This document shows positions 1-6,725 of a DNA stretch of 43,341 nucleotides, piece after piece. The notes below the pieces were generated by a model. That model ran no database searches and was not told the origin of the DNA. It worked only from the letters and a program-made list of their open reading frames with translations. Every line of letters begins with the position of its first letter. Position 1 is the first letter of the stretch. Source of the stretch: Bryobacterales bacterium (GTDB lineage: Bacteria; Acidobacteriota; Terriglobia; Bryobacterales; UBA6623); the NCBI GenBank assembly GCA_022826925.1, contig JAJDTX010000006.1:1-43341 (forward strand), written 5' to 3'. Made by a program: the position numbers and the translations under genes.

Positions 1-1
1 C

Positions 2-472
2 CCATGCTTCCGCCACGGCAGCTTCCGCGCAAGTCGGCGCTGGGAAATCGGCGCTGGGAAATCGGCCCGTTCTGACGGACCTGTCGAAGGAGGAGAACGC
101 GCTACCGATCAGCCATCGATACCGCGCAGCGGTTTAGTTCAAGAGATCAATCGGCTCTTCAACATAAGCGGGATCCCGGCCGTGTGTACGCAGGTGTCGG
201 AGGAACAGAACGTAATCGATCACTTCCAAGTGGATTCCGAGAATGTGGCGGGAAGAGAACTGGCCGATTTCATCGACCGTTTCATCGAGCAGAGAAACTA
301 CATTGCCCACGCGGATACGTCGCTGTCTTCGGTGGGGGCGCAAGAAGTCTACAACCATATCGAAGCGTTTCGCGTATTCGCGGTCTCACTGTGCGTAGTC
401 TTGGAGCGGACATTCTCGCGAGTTGGGTGGACGGGTGAATCGGTCGAAGCGACGCATCGTGGCGCGGAATGA
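2..472 (+). CDS. HEPN-like domain protein (partial, 5' end outside window)
   Basis: Only the C-terminal part is visible. The last 96 residues, from a GTG at 182, are all-helical in character and contain the segment EQRNYIAHAD. The RNYIAH in it is the R-x4-H motif of HEPN RNase domains, and its setting resembles RiboL-PSP/MAE_28990-type HEPN proteins. The same frame stays open to the window edge, so the gene probably starts upstream. However, a 14-bp tandem repeat at 34-66 makes the frame before about position 130 uncertain: another frame also reads plausibly there until a stop near 135. It converges on the cysteine desulfurase with 11 bases between the two stops. HEPN proteins are often toxins or effectors in defence loci. 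Membership of the neighbouring sulfur cassette is inference only. Confidence 0.5.
   Translation, partial: PCFRHGSFRASRRWEIGAGKSARSDGPVEGGERATDQPSIPRSGLVQEINRLFNISGIPAVCTQVSEEQNVIDHFQVDSENVAGRELADFIDRFIEQRNYIAHADTSLSSVGAQEVYNHIEAFRVFAVSLCVVLERTFSRVGWTGESVEATHRGAE
34..66. repeat. 14-bp tandem repeat, about 2.4 copies
   Basis: The unit TCGGCGCTGGGAAA occurs at 34-47 and 48-61 and is followed by a partial third copy TCGGC. Fourteen is not a multiple of three, so gain or loss of a unit would change the reading frame of any gene crossing it. Confidence 0.8.
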
Positions 473-483
473 CTGCAGCCCGC

Positions 484-1665
484 TCAGCCGACACTCGCTC
501 TTGCCAATCGCCCGATTGGGGACGTGACTGAAAGCTGCCGTGCGGCCCTGCGGATGACATCGCCGGCGCTGCGAACTTCTTCCTCCGTTGTGAATCGACC
601 TACGCAGAACCGGAGCGAACTATCGGCCTCCGCCGGGGAGAGGCCATAGGCCAATAGCACAGGCGACGGCTCGGCGACCGTCGAAGCGCAGGCGGATCCG
701 GAAGAAGCTTGGATGCCTTCGAAGGCATCGAGCAGTTCGTCGCTGCCCGCGCCTGGGAAACGCACGTTGAAGGCTCCTGGCGCTCGGTGCCGCCGAGAAC
801 CGTTGAGCTGTGCTCGCGGAAACGCGGCAAAGATGGATTCGAGTAGTTCCTCGGCCAAACGCCCCATGCGCTCGGCATCGGCATGGACGTCCCTCGCCGC
901 CGCTCGACAAGCTTCACCGAAGCCGATGCATAGTGGAACCGGCAGCGTGCCGGGGCGGAGACCACCCTCTTGGCCGCCTCCCAATGTGAGTGGTCTTACG
1001 CGATTCCTAGCACGGTTGCCGACGTAAAGTGCACCAATCCCCTTGGGTCCATAGCACTTATGGGCCGACAGCGTCAGGAGGTCGGCACCGAGTTTGCGGA
1101 CGTCCAAGGGTAGTCGCCCCAAGGATTGCGCACAGTCGGAATGTAAAATCGCGCCTACGCGTTGGCAAATTTCGGCGATAGCGGGAATCTGCTGAATGAC
1201 CCCAGTCTCGTTGTTGACATGCATAACCGATACGAGGAGCGTTCGCTCGCCCACCGCTCGTTCGACCGAGTCGAGGTCGACAAGGCCATCTGATTGGACG
1301 GGCAGCGTCTGGACGTCAAAGTCCATTTCTCCCAGCGCCTGAGTCGGCTCTAAGACTGAACTGTGCTCGGTCCGCACTGTGACAATCCCGCGTCGGCCGG
1401 AGGAAGCCCGAGCGACTCCAAACATCGCCAAGTTGTTGGCCTCTGTCGCTCCCGATGTGAATACCAACCGGCGAGCGTCCCCGCCAATCGCCCGAGCTAC
1501 TTGACGTCGGGCCGTCTCTACCGCACGGGCAGCCCCGATGCCCGCTAGGTGGTTGGTAGAGTGGGGGTTGCCGTAGAGCCCCTCGTTGCGCGTCATTGCC
1601 GCCTTTACACGGGGGTCGATCGGGGTGGATGCTTGATGGTCGAGATAGATTGGGGCGTACGGCAT
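484..1665 (-). CDS. cysteine desulfurase (DndA/IscS-like, class V aminotransferase)
   Basis: This 393-residue PLP enzyme would strip sulfur from cysteine to form a persulfide for transfer. Visible features are the N-terminal YLDHQASTP, the GATEANN segment near 73, His101 in the EH pair, Asp177 and Gln180 around the cofactor, the PLP lysine Lys203 in SAHK, and the persulfide cysteine Cys326 in SSGSACAS. Length and motifs fit a full active IscS/DndA enzyme. It is the last gene of the minus-strand cassette: its ATG lies 4 bases after the TAA of the PAPS-reductase-like gene, so the two are almost certainly co-transcribed. The context argues for a dedicated DndA-like sulfur donor rather than housekeeping IscS, since no iscU, iscR, hscAB or sufBCD is near. 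Which nucleic acid or protein receives the sulfur cannot be read from the sequence. Confidence 0.94.
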   Translation of the reverse strand: MPYAPIYLDHQASTPIDPRVKAAMTRNEGLYGNPHSTNHLAGIGAARAVETARRQVARAIGGDARRLVFTSGATEANNLAMFGVARASSGRRGIVTVRTEHSSVLEPTQALGEMDFDVQTLPVQSDGLVDLDSVERAVGERTLLVSVMHVNNETGVIQQIPAIAEICQRVGAILHSDCAQSLGRLPLDVRKLGADLLTLSAHKCYGPKGIGALYVGNRARNRVRPLTLGGGQEGGLRPGTLPVPLCIGFGEACRAAARDVHADAERMGRLAEELLESIFAAFPRAQLNGSRRHRAPGAFNVRFPGAGSDELLDAFEGIQASSGSACASTVAEPSPVLLAYGLSPAEADSSLRFCVGRFTTEEEVRSAGDVIRRAARQLSVTSPIGRLARASVG

Positions 1666-1669
1666 GCGC

Positions 1670-3013
1670 TTAGTCCGTGCAGTCGCACGGCAACGCTGCC
1701 CGGCCGGAAAAGCCCGCTCGCGTGACTAATTCGTCCTCTTCCAACTCGCTCAAGTCACGGTAGTTCACGTCGGCGTCGACACCCCAGAAGCCAACGGTCA
1801 CCTTCTTGTGACTTCTCCGCCCCCGCCCCTTGTATCGCTTCAGCGGGCGACGCTCATAGCGAGTCTCAAGATCTGCCCACCAACGGATGTCTGATGGGGT
1901 GTCAGGTGTGCTCCTGAGCTTCTCGGGGAGGACGGCATCTACGGATGCTATATCGCGACGGACACTTGGAATCGCAGTAGTGCCCTTCATGAAGCAGTAG
2001 ACGCAGTTCGACAGATTGGTCTCGGGCGGCAGTCCTAGCTTCCAGTCGCGATCCGCCCAGAAGGCGAGAACCTCCTCGTTGCCGATGTCGGCGTCGGCAA
2101 GCGGTGTGCAGAGAATTTCGCCGTCAGTCATTTCTCGTTTCGCTCGCTCAGGATCATCCGGGCCAAGGCGGTTACGCGCCATGACGCGGGCGACCCGACG
2201 TGGCTCGTCGGCGCGCAGCCCAATCAGCGAAACGTACTCGGTCGAGTATTCGCCACTCATGGGGGCAAACTCGGGGTAGCCTCGCTCCGCGAAGACCCCA
2301 GAGGCCATGTGGCTCGCCCCGACCCGTGAGAAGTCAGCGAAGTTCTGCTTCGGCAGGGCTGGAGGTCGGGACCGCACGAAGGCCTTCTTGCGGAGCAGTT
2401 CGGTGTCGTCCATCTTGCCGCGCGAGCGTCGGTGCCTTGCGATCAAGGTACTATCCGTCAATTGCGGCTCTGGATAAAAATGTCCCCGCCTTTCGGTTGT
2501 CTCCTTGCCGGCAAACCACTCGGCTAGGAATTCATTAGTGGTTCGGAGCTTGAGGTGCGATGTGCAGATGCGTGTGTGGCGGCTTGGCAGGAAGCCTTGG
2601 TGGCTGACTAGTTCCTCAAAAACCTCGCCGCGCCATCGGTAGCCGGTAGGATTAGATTCAGAGAGTGGCTGATCGTTGACGAGTCGATAGCTGCCCCGCC
2701 TAGTCCACTCGCCGTTGTAGGCATCCTCATAGGTGGCATATTCAATCCAGAAGAACGGGATGCCGTGCTCGACTTCCGCGTACTGAGAGCATGCGCGCAC
2801 GAAATCGTATGTGGCGGGGTGTTCGGCTGAGGTGTTGTTGAAGACGATAACGTCGCCACGGTCCCGTAGCAGAAGGCCCTGCTCGAGCAGAAGCACCAGC
2901 ATCATGCCGCTTGACCGGCCACCCGAGAACCTGACGACATGCGGCAGCGACTCGTGCTCGGGAGCGTCGTACTCTAGGTCGAGGCTGAAGGCCTCGCTCG
3001 ATGCGACGTTCAT
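1670..3013 (-). CDS. PAPS-reductase/DndC-like ATP-pyrophosphatase
   Basis: The protein has 447 residues. The PP-loop SGGRSSG lies at 30-36, and the segment GLRADEPRRVAR near 265 is typical of PAPS-reductase-like proteins of phages and modification systems. Such enzymes adenylate a substrate before sulfur attack, as DndC does. Cysteines stand at 150 (ICTSHLK), 337 and 340 (NCVYC) and at the extreme C-terminus, 443 and 445 (PCDC); some could bind an Fe-S cluster as DndC does. The start is ATG 3013, whose ATGA overlaps the TGA of the upstream gene, with GGGAG about 6 bases before it. The open frame reaches 3169, but that extension lies inside the upstream gene and is not needed. No cysB/cysH-type assimilation genes are nearby, so sulfate assimilation is unlikely. 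Confidence 0.9.
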   Translation of the reverse strand: MNVASSEAFSLDLEYDAPEHESLPHVVRFSGGRSSGMMLVLLLEQGLLLRDRGDVIVFNNTSAEHPATYDFVRACSQYAEVEHGIPFFWIEYATYEDAYNGEWTRRGSYRLVNDQPLSESNPTGYRWRGEVFEELVSHQGFLPSRHTRICTSHLKLRTTNEFLAEWFAGKETTERRGHFYPEPQLTDSTLIARHRRSRGKMDDTELLRKKAFVRSRPPALPKQNFADFSRVGASHMASGVFAERGYPEFAPMSGEYSTEYVSLIGLRADEPRRVARVMARNRLGPDDPERAKREMTDGEILCTPLADADIGNEEVLAFWADRDWKLGLPPETNLSNCVYCFMKGTTAIPSVRRDIASVDAVLPEKLRSTPDTPSDIRWWADLETRYERRPLKRYKGRGRRSHKKVTVGFWGVDADVNYRDLSELEEDELVTRAGFSGRAALPCDCTD

Positions 3014-3882
3014 GACGGCTCCCTCGAACCCAAGAACTGCTCCGCGACTAGTCTTCTTACATAGTCGGGTCCGAGTGCGCCGAGCGCTTGGACCGTCGTT
3101 CTGCGACCTAACCAGCCTAGCACATCCTTGACTTCCCGGCTCGTGTTTCCAGCACCGTCGGCTAGGCACTGCACGACGGCTGGCCGTACGGCACTATCGC
3201 CGATCACAGTCAGCTTTGAAACCATCGCCTCGACCAGCGCCTCCCACCGGAACCGAGGCCTTAGTGCAGCGGAGAGGTCCTCAACTGAATGGCGGCCGAA
3301 GCAATTGTAGGCTTCGGTGGCGTAGCGGTTCCGCCACCAAGCCCTGCCTAGGGGACAGTCTAGGAAGGACGTCCGGTTGGCGCGCGCCTCGATGACGCCC
3401 CCGAGGCGGCGGAGGATGGTGCGCACGCACTCGTCCACAAGCTGTGCATCGTCGCCATTGAGCGCCTGGGCAATGCGCCCCCTGCCTGACTCGCCGTTAC
3501 CGCTCGCGGCGAGGTAAGAGCTCTTGATCAGACCCTGCTCGATCATCTCAATGTGGATGCGCGTCCAAGTCTCGGGACGGGCGGCGAGACTTACGGGGAT
3601 GCCCGCCCATGTCACTGCAATTTCACGTTCGGTGGACCATGGCGGATCCACAAGCTCTCGTTCACTGAGAGGATTGCCCGTGACCGGAGGCGGCTTGCCC
3701 TGCCGCAGACCCCATGCCTTCACGAAGTCGCAAAACTCTGTCTCGTCTTCTGCGGCGAGACGGAGGAATTCGCGCTGCTTTTGACCACCGCGTGCACCGC
3801 TGCTGATCTTGGGCAGGAGATCCTTCTGAGCCCGTTCAAGGCTGGGGCGGTCAATGGTCTCAACACGCATAGAATCAGTCAT
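3010..3882 (-). CDS. uncharacterised protein of the sulfur/GHKL cassette (gene 3)
   Basis: This 290-residue soluble protein is one I cannot assign with confidence. The start is ATG 3882, which overlaps the end of the upstream gene by 8 bases, and its TGA overlaps the next ATG, so it is translationally coupled on both sides. Features are a conserved-looking central stretch with WAGIPVSLA, HIEMIEQGLI, a segment rich in Arg and Leu around TILRRLGG, and FLDCPLGRAWWRNR. There is no signal peptide, transmembrane segment or nuclease motif that I can see. I have only a vague impression of similarity to small DUF-type proteins that sit in defence loci (possibly DUF6339-like), which is unverified. Its position between a GHKL ATPase and a DndC-like enzyme suggests a structural or specificity subunit, by inference only. 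Confidence 0.8.
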   Translation of the reverse strand: MTDSMRVETIDRPSLERAQKDLLPKISSGARGGQKQREFLRLAAEDETEFCDFVKAWGLRQGKPPPVTGNPLSERELVDPPWSTEREIAVTWAGIPVSLAARPETWTRIHIEMIEQGLIKSSYLAASGNGESGRGRIAQALNGDDAQLVDECVRTILRRLGGVIEARANRTSFLDCPLGRAWWRNRYATEAYNCFGRHSVEDLSAALRPRFRWEALVEAMVSKLTVIGDSAVRPAVVQCLADGAGNTSREVKDVLGWLGRRTTVQALGALGPDYVRRLVAEQFLGSREPS

Positions 3883-4690
3883 CCGGGTGGACAGCGAATT
3901 TGAGAGGCCTGAGGCGGCTCGCGACTTCGTCGGGACGGAAAGCTTCGTCTTCCCAAGTGCCGAGCCCATTCTTTAGGAGCTGGCCATGCAATGCACGCAG
4001 CACAGGGAACTCGCGCCAGCCATCTCCCCCGCCGAAATCGGCGCGAAGCAGCTCGAGTGCTCGCGCAAGGCAGCCGGTGAGAATCGAGTCGCGATGACGA
4101 TCAATATCGGGGTTGATCATCCACGCAAAGAGATCCGGATGCATCTGGACGATGAAGTGGAAACCTTCGCCTGTGTTCGTCTCTACCCGGTAAGCGCCCA
4201 CGGGGAGCATGTCATTAGCGACGAGACGGATCAGGCTCTCCATCGTGGAAGTAGTGCGCCAGAACTGGTCCTGAGCGAGGATGGTGCCGGGGGCCACGGA
4301 AATCTCGACGTCCTTCCAGAGGTCATGCACACCGTGCTGATCGTTCAACCTGATGGAAAGAGTCCCGTCCGGCACTGCGATTACCAAGGGGCGCACGTAA
4401 ACAGGTGGAACGACCTCCTCGGCCTCCCAAGAAACCTCTTGCATCAGAACGGTCTCGCGGCGCGGACCGGCCCTGCAGATTTGCCGGTATGTGGCGTAGG
4501 GCGATGAGACCTCAGTGGCGAACTCCGCCTTGCCACACTCGAGAAGGCTCGCGACCAGATTGCGTCCTTCGACCGCGTGGCGAATGGCCATGCCACTGCC
4601 ATTTTGGGCGCGTGAGATGACCGCGTCGTAGGTGCCACTCACATAGTCCATTCGATCTTGGGCTAGTAGCGGATAATTGCCGTTCTGCAC
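3875..4690 (-). CDS. uncharacterised protein of the sulfur/GHKL cassette (gene 4)
   Basis: This 271-residue soluble protein is not recognised. The start is GTG 4690, three bases after the TGA of the GHKL ATPase gene, with GGAG about 8 bases upstream inside that gene. The N-terminal half is probably mixed alpha/beta (EVVPPVYVRPLVIAVP, LSIRLND). The C-terminal half has helical and acidic stretches and a distinctive run FHFIVQMHPDLFAWMINPD, then GWREFPVLRALHGQLLKNG. I see no signal peptide, no transmembrane helix and no cysteine cluster. Coupled translation with the ATPase upstream and with gene 3 downstream indicates fixed stoichiometry with a complex. A partner of the GHKL ATPase is the simplest guess. 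Confidence 0.8.
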   Translation of the reverse strand: MQNGNYPLLAQDRMDYVSGTYDAVISRAQNGSGMAIRHAVEGRNLVASLLECGKAEFATEVSSPYATYRQICRAGPRRETVLMQEVSWEAEEVVPPVYVRPLVIAVPDGTLSIRLNDQHGVHDLWKDVEISVAPGTILAQDQFWRTTSTMESLIRLVANDMLPVGAYRVETNTGEGFHFIVQMHPDLFAWMINPDIDRHRDSILTGCLARALELLRADFGGGDGWREFPVLRALHGQLLKNGLGTWEDEAFRPDEVASRLRPLKFAVHPDD

Positions 4691-4693
4691 TGG

Positions 4694-6619
4694 TCAGTCT
4701 CCTCGACTGGCGGCGGCTCGGCGAACCAGTTCGACGCGGAGGTCGCCCGTGGAGTTCGCGAGCCCACAGGGCAACCAGATTTCGAGTTCCTCACCGGCCG
4801 AAGAAACGGGGCCGATGAGCACTCCGCACTTCCTGCCTTCTTGATCGGCTACATAGCCCTTAACCGGATTGCCGCCGATGGTTGCTCCCTCGGTGATCTC
4901 GAGGAATTGGTCCGGCTCGGGACTATCGCACGTCTCGTCTGACCCATTGCAGACCACAACGCGGAGTTCCGCATTGACGGCGTCGCTGAGCGGTTTGGCG
5001 CGCAGGCGAAGCCCACGAGTGCGGCGGACGGTGGTGACGCGCACATCGATGCGCCGACCTTGGCGGCGGAGCCGCGGTCGAGGATTCGGGGTGGGATTAC
5101 GATCCCGGGACGGATTTGTCGAGAGGGGCTCAGGCTTCGGTGCCCGTTCGGGCGTACCTTGGTCGGCCGTCCCGGCACGTGGGTTACTGCGTACTCCACC
5201 GCCTGTTACCTCGACTGAGAAGAATCCGGGATCGTGCTCCTTCGCGTGGATCCTCGGCACGAGCGCGAGGATCTTGTCGTGGAGCTCTTTGAGGAAAGCA
5301 TCTAAGGCCCGACGGTCAGCCGACCCGCGCTGCTGCCGGGTAAGGTCGATGTCGATGTGCCTAGGACCCTCGAATAAGCCTACCAAGCGGCAGGCTTCCT
5401 TCGCCTGTAAAGGTTCTAACATTACCACGCCGTTGAAGGGGATCACGTCCCGGTAGTCGGACGCTCGGTTATGCGGTATGTCATTGGTTATCCACATGCC
5501 GTTTCGGAAGAACTGTAGGTGAGTGCCACCGCCGTCAGGGGGCAACTCCCGGAAATGGAACCTCACAGTACCCGCATCGGTCTCGATCTTGTGGCCGTAC
5601 TTGGCCTTCAGTGTCTGGAGTGTGTGCCAGGCTTGGCGTCCACTTGGCCCGATGGAGTTTCGGTCGCGTCGTTCGCGTTGCTTACGGCGAGCGAGAACGC
5701 CGGCCAAAGTACCGGCGTCCATGGCTTTCTCTTCGCCAGCAGGAGTACGGAGCACGACCGCCATGCGACCATCGCGGATTGCGGGAGTGAAATGGGTTCC
5801 GATCACAGTCTCCACGATGTCGAGCACCTCGTCGTCGCTCTTGTAGCGGTTGAACCTGTTGAAGCCCAGCACGCCGACGACGGATCCCGTCTTGAACTCC
5901 TGCTCGATCCAGTCGAGCTTTTCCTTCAGTAAAGGAATGGCAGATCCGTCGTAAAAGTCGAATCGGTCGAAGAGCTTGTCTGGTCGAACCGTCCTAGCAA
6001 GGTAGCCATCCTCCCCCAACACCTTTTGCCCGTAGACATGGGTCGCGAGGATCGTGTGGCCAGATACGGTCCGCCCATTGTGGTGAACACCCCCGTAGAG
6101 GATATAGCGGGGATCTGAAGCCGGGAACGACGTCATGTGGCCGTTGCCGTACGAACCCGCGGTTGACTCGTCAGCCTTGCCACTCTGGCCATCGCCTAGC
6201 AGATCCTCCATTCCCTGCGCATCTAAACCTTTGCCGTTGTCCAGCACCCAGAGGACCGGTATGCGGTTCTCGTCGATGGCGGCTTTCATGGCGTCGACAA
6301 TAGCTCTGGACTGCGCTAAGTTACGCTTCTGGCGTTGTGTGTCAATGGCGCACCGGAGGTGGTCGCGGTACTGGTCGAGGGCGGGGACATCCGAAGTCTT
6401 GACCTCATCGACCTCGACGACTACACGGACCACATCTCGGCTTACCGCCATCGCCGCGTCGAGCGCGTTCTGAACCAGTTCCCGTATGACCGTGTGTGGG
6501 TCGACGTTGTTATACGTCGACAGGCCTGTCGAACGGAAACCGGAAATCTTTGCCGCGTGAAGGAACTTTAGTTCCGTGCGTTCGCGTCGCGACAACCTAG
6601 CCCTAGCCGAATTAAACAA
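4694..6619 (-). CDS. GHKL-type ATPase (Hsp90/MutL/MORC-like ATP-binding protein)
   Basis: This 641-residue protein is the first gene of the cassette. The Bergerat ATP-binding fold is clear: N-box RELVQNALDAA (Glu47, Asn51), G1 box DNGKG (127-131), and G2-like lid GSYGNGH (155-161). Residues from about 170 to 440 probably form the transducer region. A proline/arginine-rich linker follows (about 465-520), then a C-terminal domain with strand-like segments (LRVVVCNG, LEIWLPCG). Such ATPases dimerise on ATP and act as clamps or chaperones; MORC-like members occur in bacterial conflict systems. The start is TTG 6619, chosen because a strong GGGAGG sits 7 bases before it and conserved sequence begins soon after. 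The gene is separated by 106 bases from the aldehyde dehydrogenase upstream. Base composition looks less GC-rich than the genes after 6726. Confidence 0.9.
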   Translation of the reverse strand: MFNSARARLSRRERTELKFLHAAKISGFRSTGLSTYNNVDPHTVIRELVQNALDAAMAVSRDVVRVVVEVDEVKTSDVPALDQYRDHLRCAIDTQRQKRNLAQSRAIVDAMKAAIDENRIPVLWVLDNGKGLDAQGMEDLLGDGQSGKADESTAGSYGNGHMTSFPASDPRYILYGGVHHNGRTVSGHTILATHVYGQKVLGEDGYLARTVRPDKLFDRFDFYDGSAIPLLKEKLDWIEQEFKTGSVVGVLGFNRFNRYKSDDEVLDIVETVIGTHFTPAIRDGRMAVVLRTPAGEEKAMDAGTLAGVLARRKQRERRDRNSIGPSGRQAWHTLQTLKAKYGHKIETDAGTVRFHFRELPPDGGGTHLQFFRNGMWITNDIPHNRASDYRDVIPFNGVVMLEPLQAKEACRLVGLFEGPRHIDIDLTRQQRGSADRRALDAFLKELHDKILALVPRIHAKEHDPGFFSVEVTGGGVRSNPRAGTADQGTPERAPKPEPLSTNPSRDRNPTPNPRPRLRRQGRRIDVRVTTVRRTRGLRLRAKPLSDAVNAELRVVVCNGSDETCDSPEPDQFLEITEGATIGGNPVKGYVADQEGRKCGVLIGPVSSAGEELEIWLPCGLANSTGDLRVELVRRAAASRGD

Positions 6620-6691
6620 CTTGTGACCTCCCAGTAGACAAGTAAATCGCTATGGCCATGGATTGCATCTCTCGCCGATCGTTTGGGCGAC

Positions 6692-6709
6692 GAGTGCGCA
6701 GCAGCACTC
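6692..6709 (-). terminator. possible stem-loop after the aldehyde dehydrogenase gene
   Basis: A perfect 6-bp inverted repeat GAGTGC/GCACTC encloses a 6-base loop, in the 106-base gap between the dehydrogenase stop and the cassette start. There is no T-tract, so it is a weak terminator candidate and may be chance. Confidence 0.22.
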
Positions 6710-6725
6710 TCGGAAGCGGCGGTTA

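Noticed and set aside
3014..3169. N-terminal extension of the PAPS-reductase-like frame up to 3169
   Set aside because: It lies wholly inside the upstream coupled gene, reads as low-complexity Arg/Ser, and the ATGA overlap with a good ribosome site at 3013 gives a better start.
484..6619. Assignment of the cassette to a classical Dnd, Ssp or BREX system
   Set aside because: Only the desulfurase and PAPS-reductase-like parts match; the defining partners (DndB/D/E, SspB/C, PglZ, BrxC/BrxL) are not present in the window.
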